A DNA stretch of 64,000 bases from Ancylobacter novellus (GTDB taxonomy: Bacteria > Pseudomonadota > Alphaproteobacteria > Rhizobiales > Methylopilaceae). The stretch's first letter is position 1; the number at the start of each line of letters is the position of its first letter. This document shows positions 16,690-25,959 of this stretch, one piece after another. Location: assembly GCA_003241695.1 (NCBI GenBank), contig QFPN01000001.1:1-64000 (forward strand). Direction: 5' to 3'. The translations under genes were made by a program, and so were the position numbers. Below the pieces are notes generated by a model that worked only from the letters and a program-made list of their open reading frames with translations, searched no databases and had not been told where the DNA came from.

Positions 16690-16842
16690 GCGACGGTTCC
16701 GCCCCCTCCCCCTTGCGGGGAGGGTAAGGGTGGGGGTGGTTCAGAACAGGGCTTCGAACGCGGGCGTAAAGCGGCTTCGCTCTTTGCGCCATAACCTGAG
16801 CCACCCCCACCCCCGGCCCCTCCCCGCAAGGGGGAGGGGAGA
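16690..16842. repeat. GC-rich inverted-end repeat, family B (copy 3)
   Basis: Ends CCCTCCCCCTTGCGGGGAGG and CCTCCCCGCAAGGGGGAGGG. The inner sequence (GGCTTCGAACGCGGGCG) and the outer left flank (CGCGACGGTTCCG) match copy 5 at 54.5 kb when that one is read on the other strand, so these two are inverted copies. It occupies most of the 338 bp between fbpA and the gene ending at 16869; nothing else is seen there. Confidence 0.85.
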
Positions 16843-16868
16843 AGGGCGCCTGCGCCGCGGCCGCCGGC

Positions 16869-18065
16869 CTATCGCGCTCCGACGGGGAGGCTCTCGGCCT
16901 CGGCGGCTGGCTCCGGCCCTTTCCGGTCGCGCTCGACCGGCCGCGCCGCGCGCCACGCCTCAGGCGACAGCCGGCCGAGCTGATGCCGGTAAAGCGCGCC
17001 GAGCCGCGTGTCTCCGAGCGCCCGTCCGGAGACCAGCGCGAGGATGTCGGTTCCGGGGCTCCAGTTGCCCTCGATCAGAACGGGACCGCCGTCCGTCAGC
17101 CCGACGTCCCAGCCGACGACCCCGAACCCCGCGCGAAACGCCTCATGGGCGCGGGCTGCGAGCGCGAGCGCGGCTTCGAGATCCGGCGGCCGGCGGCCCG
17201 CGAGCGGCGCGCCGCTCGTCGGGTGGCGCGCGAGTTCGACCACCCTCCCCCGCTCCCGTCGGAAGGCCCGCGTGATCCCGCCCTCGCCGTCGAGGCCGGC
17301 GACAATGTTGCCGGCGTTGAAGTTGTCCACCGCGCGCGGGCCGCCGGCCGACAGCCGGATCGTCCGGTCGCAGACCTCGACCCCGCCCGCCTCGTCGATC
17401 GCCGTCATCACGCGCAGCGTCGGCAGCGCGCCGGGGGAAAGATCGCGCAGCTCCGGATGGGTCGCGCAGGCTTGCTGCACGACCCCGCCGCGGGCGAGCG
17501 CCGCGCGCAGCCTGCCGAACAGCGCCGCGGGATCGATCGGCTCGCCATCCGCCACCCATTCGGCTCCCGCGCGGCGAAAACCGACGACGCCCTGACCCTT
17601 GGACGCGTAGTTCGGCTTCGCGACCAACGCATCGATCCCGTCGAGCCACGCCTCGAGGGTTCCGCGCTCGGGATCGAACCCGTCCGGGACCGGCAGCCCG
17701 GCGGCGCGGCAACGCGCGGCGAAAAGGCGCTTGTTCTTCAACGGGTTGACGCCGAGCGGAAAGGCCCCCGGATTGAGCAGCCTATGGACGCCCTTGCGCG
17801 CAGCCATGCTGAGATGGGCCCGCCGGTCGAGCCCCGGCGCGAGCAGGGCTTCCTCGCCGCCGTTCCAGCCGTTCCCCCAGGCGCCCGACGACCCGAGCGC
17901 CCCGAGGTTCAGAACCGCCGCGCCCGCCGACAGCACGACCGCCGTCGCGCGGTCGATCGGCCGCCAGTTCCGGCGCAGCGCTTCGGCGTAAAACGCCAAG
18001 AGATCGTTGGGCTCAGGAGGCGACGGGCGCAGAAGCCGTGGGGGAAGGACGCGCAGCGTGAGCAT
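16869..18065 (-). CDS. Sugar-transfer-associated ATP-grasp protein
   Basis: A 398-residue protein resembling the ATPgrasp_ST group. The visible order is a helical N-terminal part, NPLKNKRLFAARCRAAGLPVPDG (ligase-type lid entry), a nucleotide-binding Lys in LVAKPNYASKGQGVVGFR (about residue 155), an acceptor/metal region with DNFNAGNIVAGLD (about 245), and GWDVGLTDGGPVLIEGNWSPGTD near residue 330, where the acidic residue and Asn are expected to bind Mg-ATP. Such enzymes activate a carboxylate and join it to an amine or hydroxyl; the group occurs in polysaccharide loci. Last gene of a compact three-gene operon with a nucleotidyltransferase and a second ATP-grasp enzyme. Substrate unknown. Confidence 0.75.
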   Translation of the reverse strand: MLTLRVLPPRLLRPSPPEPNDLLAFYAEALRRNWRPIDRATAVVLSAGAAVLNLGALGSSGAWGNGWNGGEEALLAPGLDRRAHLSMAARKGVHRLLNPGAFPLGVNPLKNKRLFAARCRAAGLPVPDGFDPERGTLEAWLDGIDALVAKPNYASKGQGVVGFRRAGAEWVADGEPIDPAALFGRLRAALARGGVVQQACATHPELRDLSPGALPTLRVMTAIDEAGGVEVCDRTIRLSAGGPRAVDNFNAGNIVAGLDGEGGITRAFRRERGRVVELARHPTSGAPLAGRRPPDLEAALALAARAHEAFRAGFGVVGWDVGLTDGGPVLIEGNWSPGTDILALVSGRALGDTRLGALYRHQLGRLSPEAWRAARPVERDRKGPEPAAEAESLPVGAR

Positions 18066-18082
18066 CGCTGGAACGCGCAGCC

Positions 18083-18928
18083 TCAGGCCGCCGCCGAGGC
18101 GTCCGCCGCGCGCGGCGCAGCCGACCGGCGGGCGGCGAGCACGGCTTCCGCGACCTTGAGGCTGCGCTCGGCGTCGACGTCGATCGCGGTCGCGCCGTCC
18201 GCGACCACCACCGGGCGGATGTTCAGCCGAAAGCGGCGGGACAGCCGGGCGCAGCCCTGCTCCAGCGTGCCGAGGCCGAAGCGGAAGCGCACCAGTTCGA
18301 ACAGCCCTGCGACGCCGAGCGCGCCGATGACGCGGCTGGGATGCTTCACGAACTGCCCGCCGGACCGGAACAGCTCCGCGGGCGCAAGCGCCGAGCGGTC
18401 GCCGATCCAGTAGCAGTTGCAGTTCGAGTAATAGCCGCAGCCGAAGCGATAGAACCGGCGCTGGCCTTGCGGATGGGCGGCCAGCACGTCTTCGCGGCGC
18501 GCAAGCGCGACCGCGACGTCGGCGCCGCGGACCCGGGCCGCCTGGTCGATCTCCGTCACCGTCTCGGGCGTGAGCAACACGGCGTCGGCGGTGGTGATCA
18601 GCACCGGGAACGCGACGCCGTCGAGCGCCGCGAGAACGCTGTCGACGAGATTCGGGCGGGCGTCGCGGATCTCAAGCCGGCCCTCTGCGATCAGTCGCGC
18701 GATTTCCGGCAGCCGGTCGATCCCCGATCCGGCGTTGATCGACACGACGATGCGGCCGACGGACTGGGTCGTCGCAAGCGTCGCGATCGTATGCATGAGC
18801 ATCGGCCGGCCCGCGACCGGCGTCAGCGACTTGAGCGCGACGCCATGCGCCTCGGCGAGCGGATCGACCCTGCCCTCGCGCTGGCCGGCGAGCAGCAGGA
18901 CCGACAGCGTCTCGCCCTTCGCCGTCAC
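18083..18928 (-). CDS. MobA-like NTP transferase domain protein
   Basis: A 281-residue GT-A-fold nucleotidyltransferase. The start is GTG 18928, overlapping the preceding stop by 4 bp; the longer open frame upstream lies inside the neighbouring gene. The first strand carries LSVLLLAGQREGRVDPLAEA, a relaxed form of the nucleotide-binding LAGGxxxR loop with Gln in place of the second Gly. Then come KSLTPVAGRPMLMHTI, the motif that contacts base and sugar, and ITTADAVLLTPETV, where Asp would bind metal. A cysteine-rich YYSNCNCYWIG segment follows around residue 200. It probably activates a sugar or polyol phosphate for the flanking ATP-grasp enzymes. It is not a normal MobA, whose neighbours are absent. 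Confidence 0.72.
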   Translation of the reverse strand: MTAKGETLSVLLLAGQREGRVDPLAEAHGVALKSLTPVAGRPMLMHTIATLATTQSVGRIVVSINAGSGIDRLPEIARLIAEGRLEIRDARPNLVDSVLAALDGVAFPVLITTADAVLLTPETVTEIDQAARVRGADVAVALARREDVLAAHPQGQRRFYRFGCGYYSNCNCYWIGDRSALAPAELFRSGGQFVKHPSRVIGALGVAGLFELVRFRFGLGTLEQGCARLSRRFRLNIRPVVVADGATAIDVDAERSLKVAEAVLAARRSAAPRAADASAAA

Positions 18929-19965
18929 GCGGCCCGCTCCAGCCGGTCGGCGGAAATGACGCCCTGCCGCATGAGGCTGTGGGCGACGATCGACTCGACC
19001 AGCGTCGCGTGGTCGATCCCGATGCTGGCGGCCGACCGCGAGATGCTCTTTCGCGACCACAGATTGCAGGAGAGATTGACCTCCATGAAGCCGATCTCCC
19101 CGGTCGCGGGATCGAAACGGAACTCGAAGCGGCCGTAGTCGAAGGGCCAGAGTTCGGCGCAAAGCTTCTCCGCATACAAGCTCATGCGCTCGACCGCCTC
19201 GCGGTCTTCGAGCGGCGTCAGCGGATCGGAGCCGGCGAGCGTCGGCACCAGGGCGCGCTTCTCTTCATAGGTGCGGATTTCGCCCGGCGTCTCGGGCGTG
19301 TGCGCCATCGGCGGCAGCAGCCACGGCTCGGACTCGGCGCCGCCGACGACCGGCACCGCGACATCGAGGATCGGCTGATACGCTTCTACGATGACGTCAT
19401 GGCCGAGCGCATGCAGGCGCTCGACATGCTCGCGGGCCGAAGCCCAATCGTCGACGATCTTCACGCCCCAGGAGGCCGAGGAGGCGTTCGGCTTTACGAC
19501 CAAGCGCTCCGGCCGGAAATCAGGCTCCATGATCGGCGCGCCGCGACGGCAGACCATCCAGTCGGCGGTCGGCACGCCGTGGCGGCGGGCCAGAACCTTG
19601 CTCAGGTGCTTGTCGTCCGCGAGCCCGCGGATGATCGGGGGCGCGCCGAGAAAAGGCACGCCGCGCCGCGCCAGCATGAGCGGCGCGAGCATCTCGGAAT
19701 TCTGGAATCCCGCCCGGTTGAGCAGCGTGAAGACGAAGTCGGCGTCAGGCCCTTGCTCGATGGCGGAAAAGTCCTGAGCCGGCGTAACGTTCAGACCAAT
19801 CCCTTCGAGCGTCGTCCGCAATTCATGATGATAGATCGCGTGGTTGCCGTCCGTCTGGTCCGGCAAACCGCTGCTCGCCGCATGCTTGGCGAGCAGCATG
19901 ATCCTCAGCCTGTCCTTGTCGGACGACGAGATGCGGGCGGGAGAATTCTGGCGTCGATTCAGCAT
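18925..19965 (-). CDS. D-alanine--D-alanine ligase-like ATP-grasp enzyme
   Basis: A 346-residue ATP-grasp ligase. Landmarks are an N-terminal Rossmann-like part (IMLLAKHAASSGLPDQTDGN), GVPFLGAPPIIRGLADDKHLSK (ligase-type substrate/ATP entry), a lysine in LVVKPNASSASWGVKIV (about 160), VIVEAYQPILDVAVPVVGG, and C-terminal RFEFRFDPATGEIGFMEVNLSCNL, where Glu and Asn form the Mg site (ExN). It is related to Ddl but sits away from any mur/fts cluster and has unusual substrate loops, so ordinary peptidoglycan Ddl activity is unlikely. It is the first gene of the operon with the nucleotidyltransferase and the second ATP-grasp gene, and is divergent from the ELM1-family gene. Confidence 0.78.
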   Translation of the reverse strand: MLNRRQNSPARISSSDKDRLRIMLLAKHAASSGLPDQTDGNHAIYHHELRTTLEGIGLNVTPAQDFSAIEQGPDADFVFTLLNRAGFQNSEMLAPLMLARRGVPFLGAPPIIRGLADDKHLSKVLARRHGVPTADWMVCRRGAPIMEPDFRPERLVVKPNASSASWGVKIVDDWASAREHVERLHALGHDVIVEAYQPILDVAVPVVGGAESEPWLLPPMAHTPETPGEIRTYEEKRALVPTLAGSDPLTPLEDREAVERMSLYAEKLCAELWPFDYGRFEFRFDPATGEIGFMEVNLSCNLWSRKSISRSAASIGIDHATLVESIVAHSLMRQGVISADRLERAA

Positions 19966-20121
19966 GGCGCAAGGTTAGGTGCGCGCCAAGACAGTTTGGA
20001 GACGATCAAATATAAGGATTGTCACTCATCGGTCGTCGCAATGTCACGAAAGGCGGCGCAGGAAGCGCAGTTCAGATCAATGCACGCGCCGCAGAGGGCG
20101 TGTGCGCCAAAACAGGACAGC

Positions 20122-21165
20122 ATGCCCGCGCAAGCCCCGCCCTCGCCCGCGCTTGGCGCGCCCGTCGTCTGGGCCCTCTATGCGAAGCGCCCCGGCGACA
20201 ACGCCCAGATCGAGACGCTCGCCCAAGCCGCCGGACTGCTCTTCATCGTGCAGCGTCTGCGGTTCCGTAAGGGACTCGAAGCGTTGCCGAACCTGCGGAG
20301 CGGCGGATCGCTGTTCTCCCTGACCGCCGAAACGCAGCGTTCCCTGCAGAAGGGGCCCCCGCCTGCTCTGGTCATCGCCGCCGGCAAACGATCGGCTTCC
20401 GCCGCTCTCTGGCTCAAGGCCCGCCATGGCCCGCGCCTCGTTCACCTCGGACGAACCTGGGCGCCGGGCGAATGGTTCGACCTCATCGTCACCACGCCGC
20501 AATACCGTCAGCCCGCCGGACCGAACGTCGTCCTGAACAGCTTCCCGCTTACTTCCCCGCGGCGCCTCTCCGACCAGCCCGCAGCCGATCTCGCCGCCTT
20601 GCCCCGTCCGCGCCTGCTGGTCGCCGTGGGAGGAGACGCCGCCGGCATAAGGTTCGACGCCGCGGCCGCCCGCGCCGTCGCGCGTCGCGCCATCGAACGG
20701 CAGGAGCAGGACTGCGGGTCGCTGATGGTCGCGACCTCGCCGCGCACGTCGCCCGAAGCCGCGGCGGCGTTGAAAGCAAGCCTGCCGACCGGACCCGGAA
20801 GGATCATCTCAATCTTCGGCGAAGATCCGAACCGCTACCGGGATTTTCTGGACGCGGCCGACGCGGCGCTCGTCACCGGCGACAGCGTCTCGATGGTCGC
20901 GGAGGCTGCGGCGACAGGGCGTCGCGTCGAGATCTTCGATCTGCCGCGCAGGCCGGATCTTTCGGCGCGGCTGCGCCAGGGGCTCGCCCTGCTCGGCCTG
21001 GAGGCCCGCGCGGCCGCCCTCGGGCTCGTCGATTCCGGCCGGGAGATCGGCGCCTACATGGCGGGCCTTCAGGCCGAAGGATGGCTCGACGGCGATCGCG
21101 CCGCCGACCGGATGGCGGCGGAGCTCGCCGCCACAGCCGACCGCGTCCGCGCGCTGGCGACCTGA
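20122..21165 (+). CDS. ELM1 / GtrOC1-type family protein (mitochondrial fission ELM1-like)
   Basis: A 347-residue member of the ELM1-like family (formerly DUF1022), predicted to have a GT-B-like fold. Landmarks are VVWALYAKRPGDNAQIETLAQAAG at the N terminus (family pattern with N-Q after a Gly), LVIAAGKRSASAALWLK, FDLIVTTPQYRQPAGPNVV, and a C-terminal nucleotide-sugar-like site FLDAADAALVTGDSVSMVAEAA. The frame is open upstream to ATG 20041; I prefer ATG 20122 because AGGA precedes it and family similarity begins right after it. In bacteria such genes occur in envelope polysaccharide loci. It is divergent from the ATP-grasp operon with about 155 bp between starts, which suggests a shared pathway. 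Confidence 0.78.
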   Translation: MPAQAPPSPALGAPVVWALYAKRPGDNAQIETLAQAAGLLFIVQRLRFRKGLEALPNLRSGGSLFSLTAETQRSLQKGPPPALVIAAGKRSASAALWLKARHGPRLVHLGRTWAPGEWFDLIVTTPQYRQPAGPNVVLNSFPLTSPRRLSDQPAADLAALPRPRLLVAVGGDAAGIRFDAAAARAVARRAIERQEQDCGSLMVATSPRTSPEAAAALKASLPTGPGRIISIFGEDPNRYRDFLDAADAALVTGDSVSMVAEAAATGRRVEIFDLPRRPDLSARLRQGLALLGLEARAAALGLVDSGREIGAYMAGLQAEGWLDGDRAADRMAAELAATADRVRALAT

Positions 21166-21177
21166 AGCAAAGGCTCC

Positions 21178-23550
21178 TTACGCCCTGCGCATGAAGTCTT
21201 CGGCGTCTTCGGCGGACATCGGAGGCGACCCGGGCGCCCCGAAGTAATAACCCTGCGCTTCCGTGCAGCCCTCTTCGACGACCATCTGATGCTGCGCCTC
21301 CGTCTCGACGCCTTCGGCGACGACCGGAAGCTCGAGGCTGCGTCCGAGGCCGACGACCGCCTTGACGATCGCCCTCGCTCCGCGATCGGAGCCCATCGCG
21401 TTGATGAAGCTGCGGTCGATCTTGATCTTGTCGAAGGGAAAACTCTGCAGATTGCTCAGCGACGAGTATCCGGTGCCGAAATCGTCCATGATCACCTTGA
21501 CGCCCATGGCCTTCAGGCGGCGGAGGACGTCGAGCGTCACGGCGCGGTCGTGCATCAACGCGGTCTCGGTGATCTCCAGGCCAAGCCGCGCGGGCGCAAG
21601 ACCGCTTTCGTCGAGGATCGCCCTCACCTGATCGACGAGATTCGCCACGCGGAACTGCACCGGCGAAACGTTGACGGCGATCGACAGCTCCTCGCTCCAG
21701 CCGGCGGCCGTGCGGCACGCCTCCCTCAGCACCCATTCCCCGAGCGCGATGATCGCGCCCGTGTCTTCGGCGATGGGAATGAAAACGTCCGGGGGAACGT
21801 CCCCATGGTCGGGGCTGCGCCAGCGCAACAGCGCTTCGTAGCTCACGGGTCGGCCGTCGGCGTTCACGACGGGCTGATAGGCGACGCGCAGTTCGTTTCT
21901 CGCGATCGCGCCACGGAGATCCGCCTCGAGACGGCGCTTTTCGCGCACGGCCTGATCCATCTGCAGATCGTAGAACGCAACTGTTCCACGACCCGAGTAT
22001 TTCGAGCGGTAGAGCGCGATGTCGGCGGAATTCAACAGACCTTCAGCGTCGTCGGCGTCGTCCGGCGCGAGCGCGACGCCGATGCTGACGCCGACTGCGG
22101 TCGGATCCGTCGTCGTGTTCATCTCCGCCCGGAACGCGTCGAAGATCCGTCGAGCGAGGGATTGCGCCCCTTCCGGCTGATCCGCTCCCACCTGCAGGAT
22201 CACGAACTCGTCGCCGCCGAGACGGGCCACCGTGTCCGCGCTGCGCACGCTGCGTGACAGGATCGCGGCCACGGCTTTGAGGACGCGGTCGCCTTCCGCA
22301 TGTCCGAACAGGTCGTTGACGGCCTTGAAGCGATCGAGATCGAGCGCCAGCACCGCAAGCGTCTCGCCAGACCGTCTGGCGCGCGCGAGCGCGTTGCCGA
22401 GACGATCATGCAGCAGCTTCCGGTTCGGCAGATCGGTCAGCGCGTCGTAGCAGGCGAGACGTTCGATTTCCGCCTGGGCCCGCTTGCGCTCCGTCAGATC
22501 CAAGACGGCCACGACCTGCGAGGGCCGGCCACGGAACTCGATGGTGCTGACCGCAAGTTCGAACGCACGGTCGAGATCGCCCGTCAAAGGCGCGGCCTCG
22601 ACCGCGACGTCGCGGCGCGCGCAAGCGGGCAGGCCGTCGGCCGCGATCAGACAGTCGTCGACCGGCCGTCCGATCAGTTCGGCTTCCGGCAGGCCCGTGA
22701 GGTCCGCGAAACGGTTGTTCGCCTCGATGATCCGGCCGTCCCTGACGACCGCGAGCCCCTCGAGCGTAGCGTCGGCGAAGCCCTTGAGATCCGTCAGGTG
22801 ACGGTCGACGAACACGGCGGCCGACGTGATGAGGGCCACGACGATGGCGGCGCCGAACACGCCGCCCACGAGCCATACGTCCGCTCCGCCGGTCGAAGCC
22901 GGGGTCGGCAGGCGCGGGTCCGGCGTCAGCATGGTCGCGGACATCGCCGTGAAATGCAGCGCGCACACGCCGAAGATCAGGAGCAGCGCCGGCTCGACCA
23001 GCCGACGCCATCCCGTCGTCAGACCGTCAAATCGATGGAACGCCGCCGACATCGCGGCCGCCGCGACGACGAGCGCTGCGACGATGGGCGTCCAGTCGTA
23101 GCTGATCGTCGCCGCGACCCGGATCGCCCCCATTCCCACGAAGTGCATGATCGCGACGACGAGAGCCGCGATCGTTCCGGCGACGACAGCCATCCGGGCG
23201 CGACGGCCACGGCGCAGCGAGACGGCCGCCCACAACCCCACGACGACGATGGCCGCCGATGCGACCGTCAGCATTGGATCGAAAGCGAGGTCGACGACGC
23301 TCCGATAGCCAAGCATCGCGACGAAATGGACCGCCCATATGGACAGTCCGCCAGCGACCGCCGCGACCCCAAGCCACCGGGTCCGCCGGGCGTCGGCGCA
23401 TTCTTCCGCGCGCGACAGCAGAAGAAAGAACACGAGGCCGCCGCCCAGCGCGATGAGCGCGGCAAGCAAAACGATCACGAGATCGTGCTGTTCCGTGACG
23501 CACGCGACGACATTCCACACCAGCGCCTCCTCTGGTCTGAAGCCGATCAT
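21178..23550 (-). CDS. Cyclic-di-GMP turnover protein, MHYT-PAS-GGDEF-EAL
   Basis: A 790-residue membrane signalling protein. Residues 20-245 contain the MHYT sensor: repeated membrane helices with WAVHFVAM, IMHFVGM and ALHFTAM, whose Met/His residues are thought to bind copper or a diatomic gas. A PAS domain (about 255-355) with EANNRFADLTGLPEAELIG follows, then a diguanylate cyclase domain with intact RLGGDEFVIL (GGDEF 445-449) and an EAL phosphodiesterase domain with YEALLRWR (572-574) and DDFGTGYSSL. Both catalytic motifs look complete, so it may be bifunctional. It stands alone, convergent with the ELM1 gene (12 bp apart). Confidence 0.93.
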   Translation of the reverse strand: MIGFRPEEALVWNVVACVTEQHDLVIVLLAALIALGGGLVFFLLLSRAEECADARRTRWLGVAAVAGGLSIWAVHFVAMLGYRSVVDLAFDPMLTVASAAIVVVGLWAAVSLRRGRRARMAVVAGTIAALVVAIMHFVGMGAIRVAATISYDWTPIVAALVVAAAAMSAAFHRFDGLTTGWRRLVEPALLLIFGVCALHFTAMSATMLTPDPRLPTPASTGGADVWLVGGVFGAAIVVALITSAAVFVDRHLTDLKGFADATLEGLAVVRDGRIIEANNRFADLTGLPEAELIGRPVDDCLIAADGLPACARRDVAVEAAPLTGDLDRAFELAVSTIEFRGRPSQVVAVLDLTERKRAQAEIERLACYDALTDLPNRKLLHDRLGNALARARRSGETLAVLALDLDRFKAVNDLFGHAEGDRVLKAVAAILSRSVRSADTVARLGGDEFVILQVGADQPEGAQSLARRIFDAFRAEMNTTTDPTAVGVSIGVALAPDDADDAEGLLNSADIALYRSKYSGRGTVAFYDLQMDQAVREKRRLEADLRGAIARNELRVAYQPVVNADGRPVSYEALLRWRSPDHGDVPPDVFIPIAEDTGAIIALGEWVLREACRTAAGWSEELSIAVNVSPVQFRVANLVDQVRAILDESGLAPARLGLEITETALMHDRAVTLDVLRRLKAMGVKVIMDDFGTGYSSLSNLQSFPFDKIKIDRSFINAMGSDRGARAIVKAVVGLGRSLELPVVAEGVETEAQHQMVVEEGCTEAQGYYFGAPGSPPMSAEDAEDFMRRA

Positions 23551-23783
23551 GAAGGCGTATCGGTGAAAGATCCATTGTACGGTCTGCGGATTCTGTTCGT
23601 CATACGCAGAGATCTGGTCGGCCGCGCATGCGTCCTTCGGCGCCGGCCATTTTCCGCATTGCGCGCCGTGCCGAAAGGCTCGGGTCGGCGGCGTCCCCGG
23701 CGCTCGCGGGCGGCTCGAAGCTTCCCGTATTTCTTCGTAGGCATGAAAGTTGCCTGACGCTTGGCGCTGTTAGGAGAAGACGC

Positions 23784-24632
23784 ATGCCCTCTGGTCGCGT
23801 ATCCGCGCTTTGGCGCTACCCGGTCAAATCCCTTCTCGGGATGTCGGTTCCCGAGGCTTCGCTGACTGCGGCGGGACTGCTCGGCGATCGCGCCTACGCC
23901 CTCATCGATCTCGAAACCGGAAAAGTGGCGAGCGCCAAGCGCCCGCAGCTTTGGCGCAGGATGCTCGAACTTTCGGCGGTCGCCGACGCCGACGGGAAGC
24001 TCGCGGTCCGCTTTCCGGACGGCGAAACGGTCGCGCTCGACGCCCCCTCGCTCGACGCGCGCCTGAGCGCCTTTCTCGGTCGCGCGGTGACGCTCAGGAC
24101 GCAACCGAGGGACGAGGAGGCCCTCGATCGCGCCGTTCCCGAACAGGTGCTCGAAGCCGGCGAGCATTCCGAAGTCGAGTCCACCCATCTGACGCTCGCT
24201 CAGGCGTCGCCCGAGGGCGGCTTCTTCGACTACGCGCCGTTCCACATGGTCACGCTCAACAGCCTGGAGGCGGTCGCGGCCGCCGCAGGCGACGACACGA
24301 TCGTCGCGCAGCGTTATCGCGCCAACATCGTGCTCGACATGCCCGATGCGGAGCCGTTCGCCGAGAACGGCTGGACCGGGCTCGAGCTGACGATCGGTCC
24401 CGACGTCGCGCTGACCGTGATCGGCGCCACGCCACGTTGCGCGGTTCCGATGCTGGCGCACGGAGAGCTGCCCCGCGCGGATGGGGCGCTGACGAAGGTG
24501 GCGGAGCTCAACCGCATCGAGCTGCCGGAATTCGGCGCCGGCCGGTATCCCTGCCTCGGCGCCTTCGCGGTCCTGAAGCGCGGCGGCGGCGCGGCCGTCC
24601 ACGACGCCGTCTCGCTGGACGGAGCTCGCTGA
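23784..24632 (+). CDS. MOSC domain-containing protein (mARC-like)
   Basis: A 282-residue protein with an N-terminal MOSC_N beta-barrel (VSALWRYPVKSLLGMSVPEASL, then GLLGDRAYALIDLETGKVASAK) and a C-terminal MOSC domain containing RYRANIVLDMP and PRCAVPMLAHGEL. The cysteine in that segment is the expected molybdenum-cofactor ligand. Members bind Moco and reduce N-hydroxylated compounds or transfer sulfur. ATG 23784 has a strong AGGAG 8 nt upstream; the longer in-frame extension lacks family similarity. It is followed after 4 nt by the M20 hydrolase gene, so the two may be co-transcribed. The modABC importer is in the same window but not adjacent. Confidence 0.88.
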   Translation: MPSGRVSALWRYPVKSLLGMSVPEASLTAAGLLGDRAYALIDLETGKVASAKRPQLWRRMLELSAVADADGKLAVRFPDGETVALDAPSLDARLSAFLGRAVTLRTQPRDEEALDRAVPEQVLEAGEHSEVESTHLTLAQASPEGGFFDYAPFHMVTLNSLEAVAAAAGDDTIVAQRYRANIVLDMPDAEPFAENGWTGLELTIGPDVALTVIGATPRCAVPMLAHGELPRADGALTKVAELNRIELPEFGAGRYPCLGAFAVLKRGGGAAVHDAVSLDGAR

Positions 24633-24636
24633 GAAC

Positions 24637-25959
24637 ATGTCCGACAACCTCATCGCTCCCGTCCGGACGCGCTCCGGGCGGCGGCCGTCCATGAGTTCTT
24701 CCGTGCTCGCCCTGTTCGACGTCTTCGCCGCCTGCGGAGCGACCGACCATGGCGGCGTTCACCGCCCCTGCGCGTCCGCCGCCGACGGCGAGGCCCGCGA
24801 CGCGTTCGAGGCGGCGCTGAAGACGGCCGACGCGGAGACCCGCACGGACGCGGTCGGCAACCAGTTCGGCATTTTCAATCTGACGGGCGAGGCGAGCGCT
24901 CCCCTGGTCATGATGGGCTCGCATCTCGACAGCCAGCCGCGCGGCGGCCGGTTCGACGGAGCGCTCGGAGTGGCGGCTGCGGTCGCGGTCGGCGAAGCGC
25001 TCATGCGCGCCCGCGCCGAAGGCGTGATCTTCGACGCAAACTTCTGCGCGGTGAACTGGACGAACGAGGAAGGCGCGCGCTTCCGCCCGAGCCTGCTCGG
25101 CAGCGGCGTTTTCGTCGGGCGCCATGCGACGGAGGAGGCCCTCGCCGTCAGGGACGACGACGGAATCAGGCTCGGCGACGCGCTGTCGGCGATCGGCCGA
25201 CGGGGCGTGGACCGCCCGCCCGCCCTTCCCGCCTGCTATCTCGAGCTTCATGTCGAGCAGGGGGTCACGCTGGAACAGGCGGGCGCGAGCATCGGCGTCG
25301 TCGTCCGCAACTGGGGCGCGACCAAGTTCGACGTCACCTTCGAAGGCGAGCAGGCGCACACCGGCCCCTGCCCCATGCCCCTGCGGAGGGATGCGCTTCT
25401 CGCAGCCGCCCACCTCATCGTCGAGGCGAGGACGATCGCCAAAAGATGGCCGGGACGCGTCCACAGCTCCGTCGGCCGGCTCTTGGTCTCGCCGAACTCC
25501 GCGAACGTCGTGCCGTCCGAAACGCGCCTCTCGCTCGAGATCCGCTGCGACGACGACGGCGTGCTGGCGAGCGCGAGCGCCCTCGCCGATGAGGCGATCG
25601 AGCGCGCGGCGCATCTCGCCAACGCCGTGGCAGCCTCCGTCGTCCGCAACGAGCGCACGATCCGCATGATGCCGGAGGCTGTCTGCGCCCTCGTCGAGGC
25701 GGCGGCGGAGACGACGGACCGTCGGAGCCTGAGGCTCGACACCGTGGCCGGCCACGACGCCATCAGCCTGCTCGGCCACTGCCCGACCGGCCTCGTGTTC
25801 GTGCCGAGCGCCGGCGGCGTCGCCCACAACGAGGCCGAGTTCACCTCGACGGCGGACGTCGAGGCCGGCTTCGAGGTCTGCCTCCAAGCGGTTTCTCGGC
25901 TCTGCCGGTCGGGCGGGTCGCCGGAACGCGCGCTTCGGGACATGAGCGTGACGCCATGA
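24637..25959 (+). CDS. Zn-dependent amidohydrolase, M20 family (allantoate/N-carbamoyl-amino-acid hydrolase-like)
   Basis: A 440-residue binuclear metal hydrolase. Metal ligands are visible in MGSHLDSQPRGGRFDGALG (His, Asp; about residue 93), NWTNEEGARF (Glu-Glu), LHVEQGVTLEQAG (His) and the C-terminal VAHNEAEFT (His). The lid/dimerisation insert holds AHTGPCPMPLRRDAL. This arrangement defines the AllC/HyuC/beta-ureidopropionase group, which cleaves ureido or amide C-N bonds. It overlaps the following kinase-like gene by 4 bp (ATGA), and a second, related kinase-like gene comes next. The trio suggests breakdown or recycling of an amino-alcohol amide or carbamoyl compound, but no substrate can be read from the sequence. 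Confidence 0.88.
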   Translation: MSDNLIAPVRTRSGRRPSMSSSVLALFDVFAACGATDHGGVHRPCASAADGEARDAFEAALKTADAETRTDAVGNQFGIFNLTGEASAPLVMMGSHLDSQPRGGRFDGALGVAAAVAVGEALMRARAEGVIFDANFCAVNWTNEEGARFRPSLLGSGVFVGRHATEEALAVRDDDGIRLGDALSAIGRRGVDRPPALPACYLELHVEQGVTLEQAGASIGVVVRNWGATKFDVTFEGEQAHTGPCPMPLRRDALLAAAHLIVEARTIAKRWPGRVHSSVGRLLVSPNSANVVPSETRLSLEIRCDDDGVLASASALADEAIERAAHLANAVAASVVRNERTIRMMPEAVCALVEAAAETTDRRSLRLDTVAGHDAISLLGHCPTGLVFVPSAGGVAHNEAEFTSTADVEAGFEVCLQAVSRLCRSGGSPERALRDMSVTP

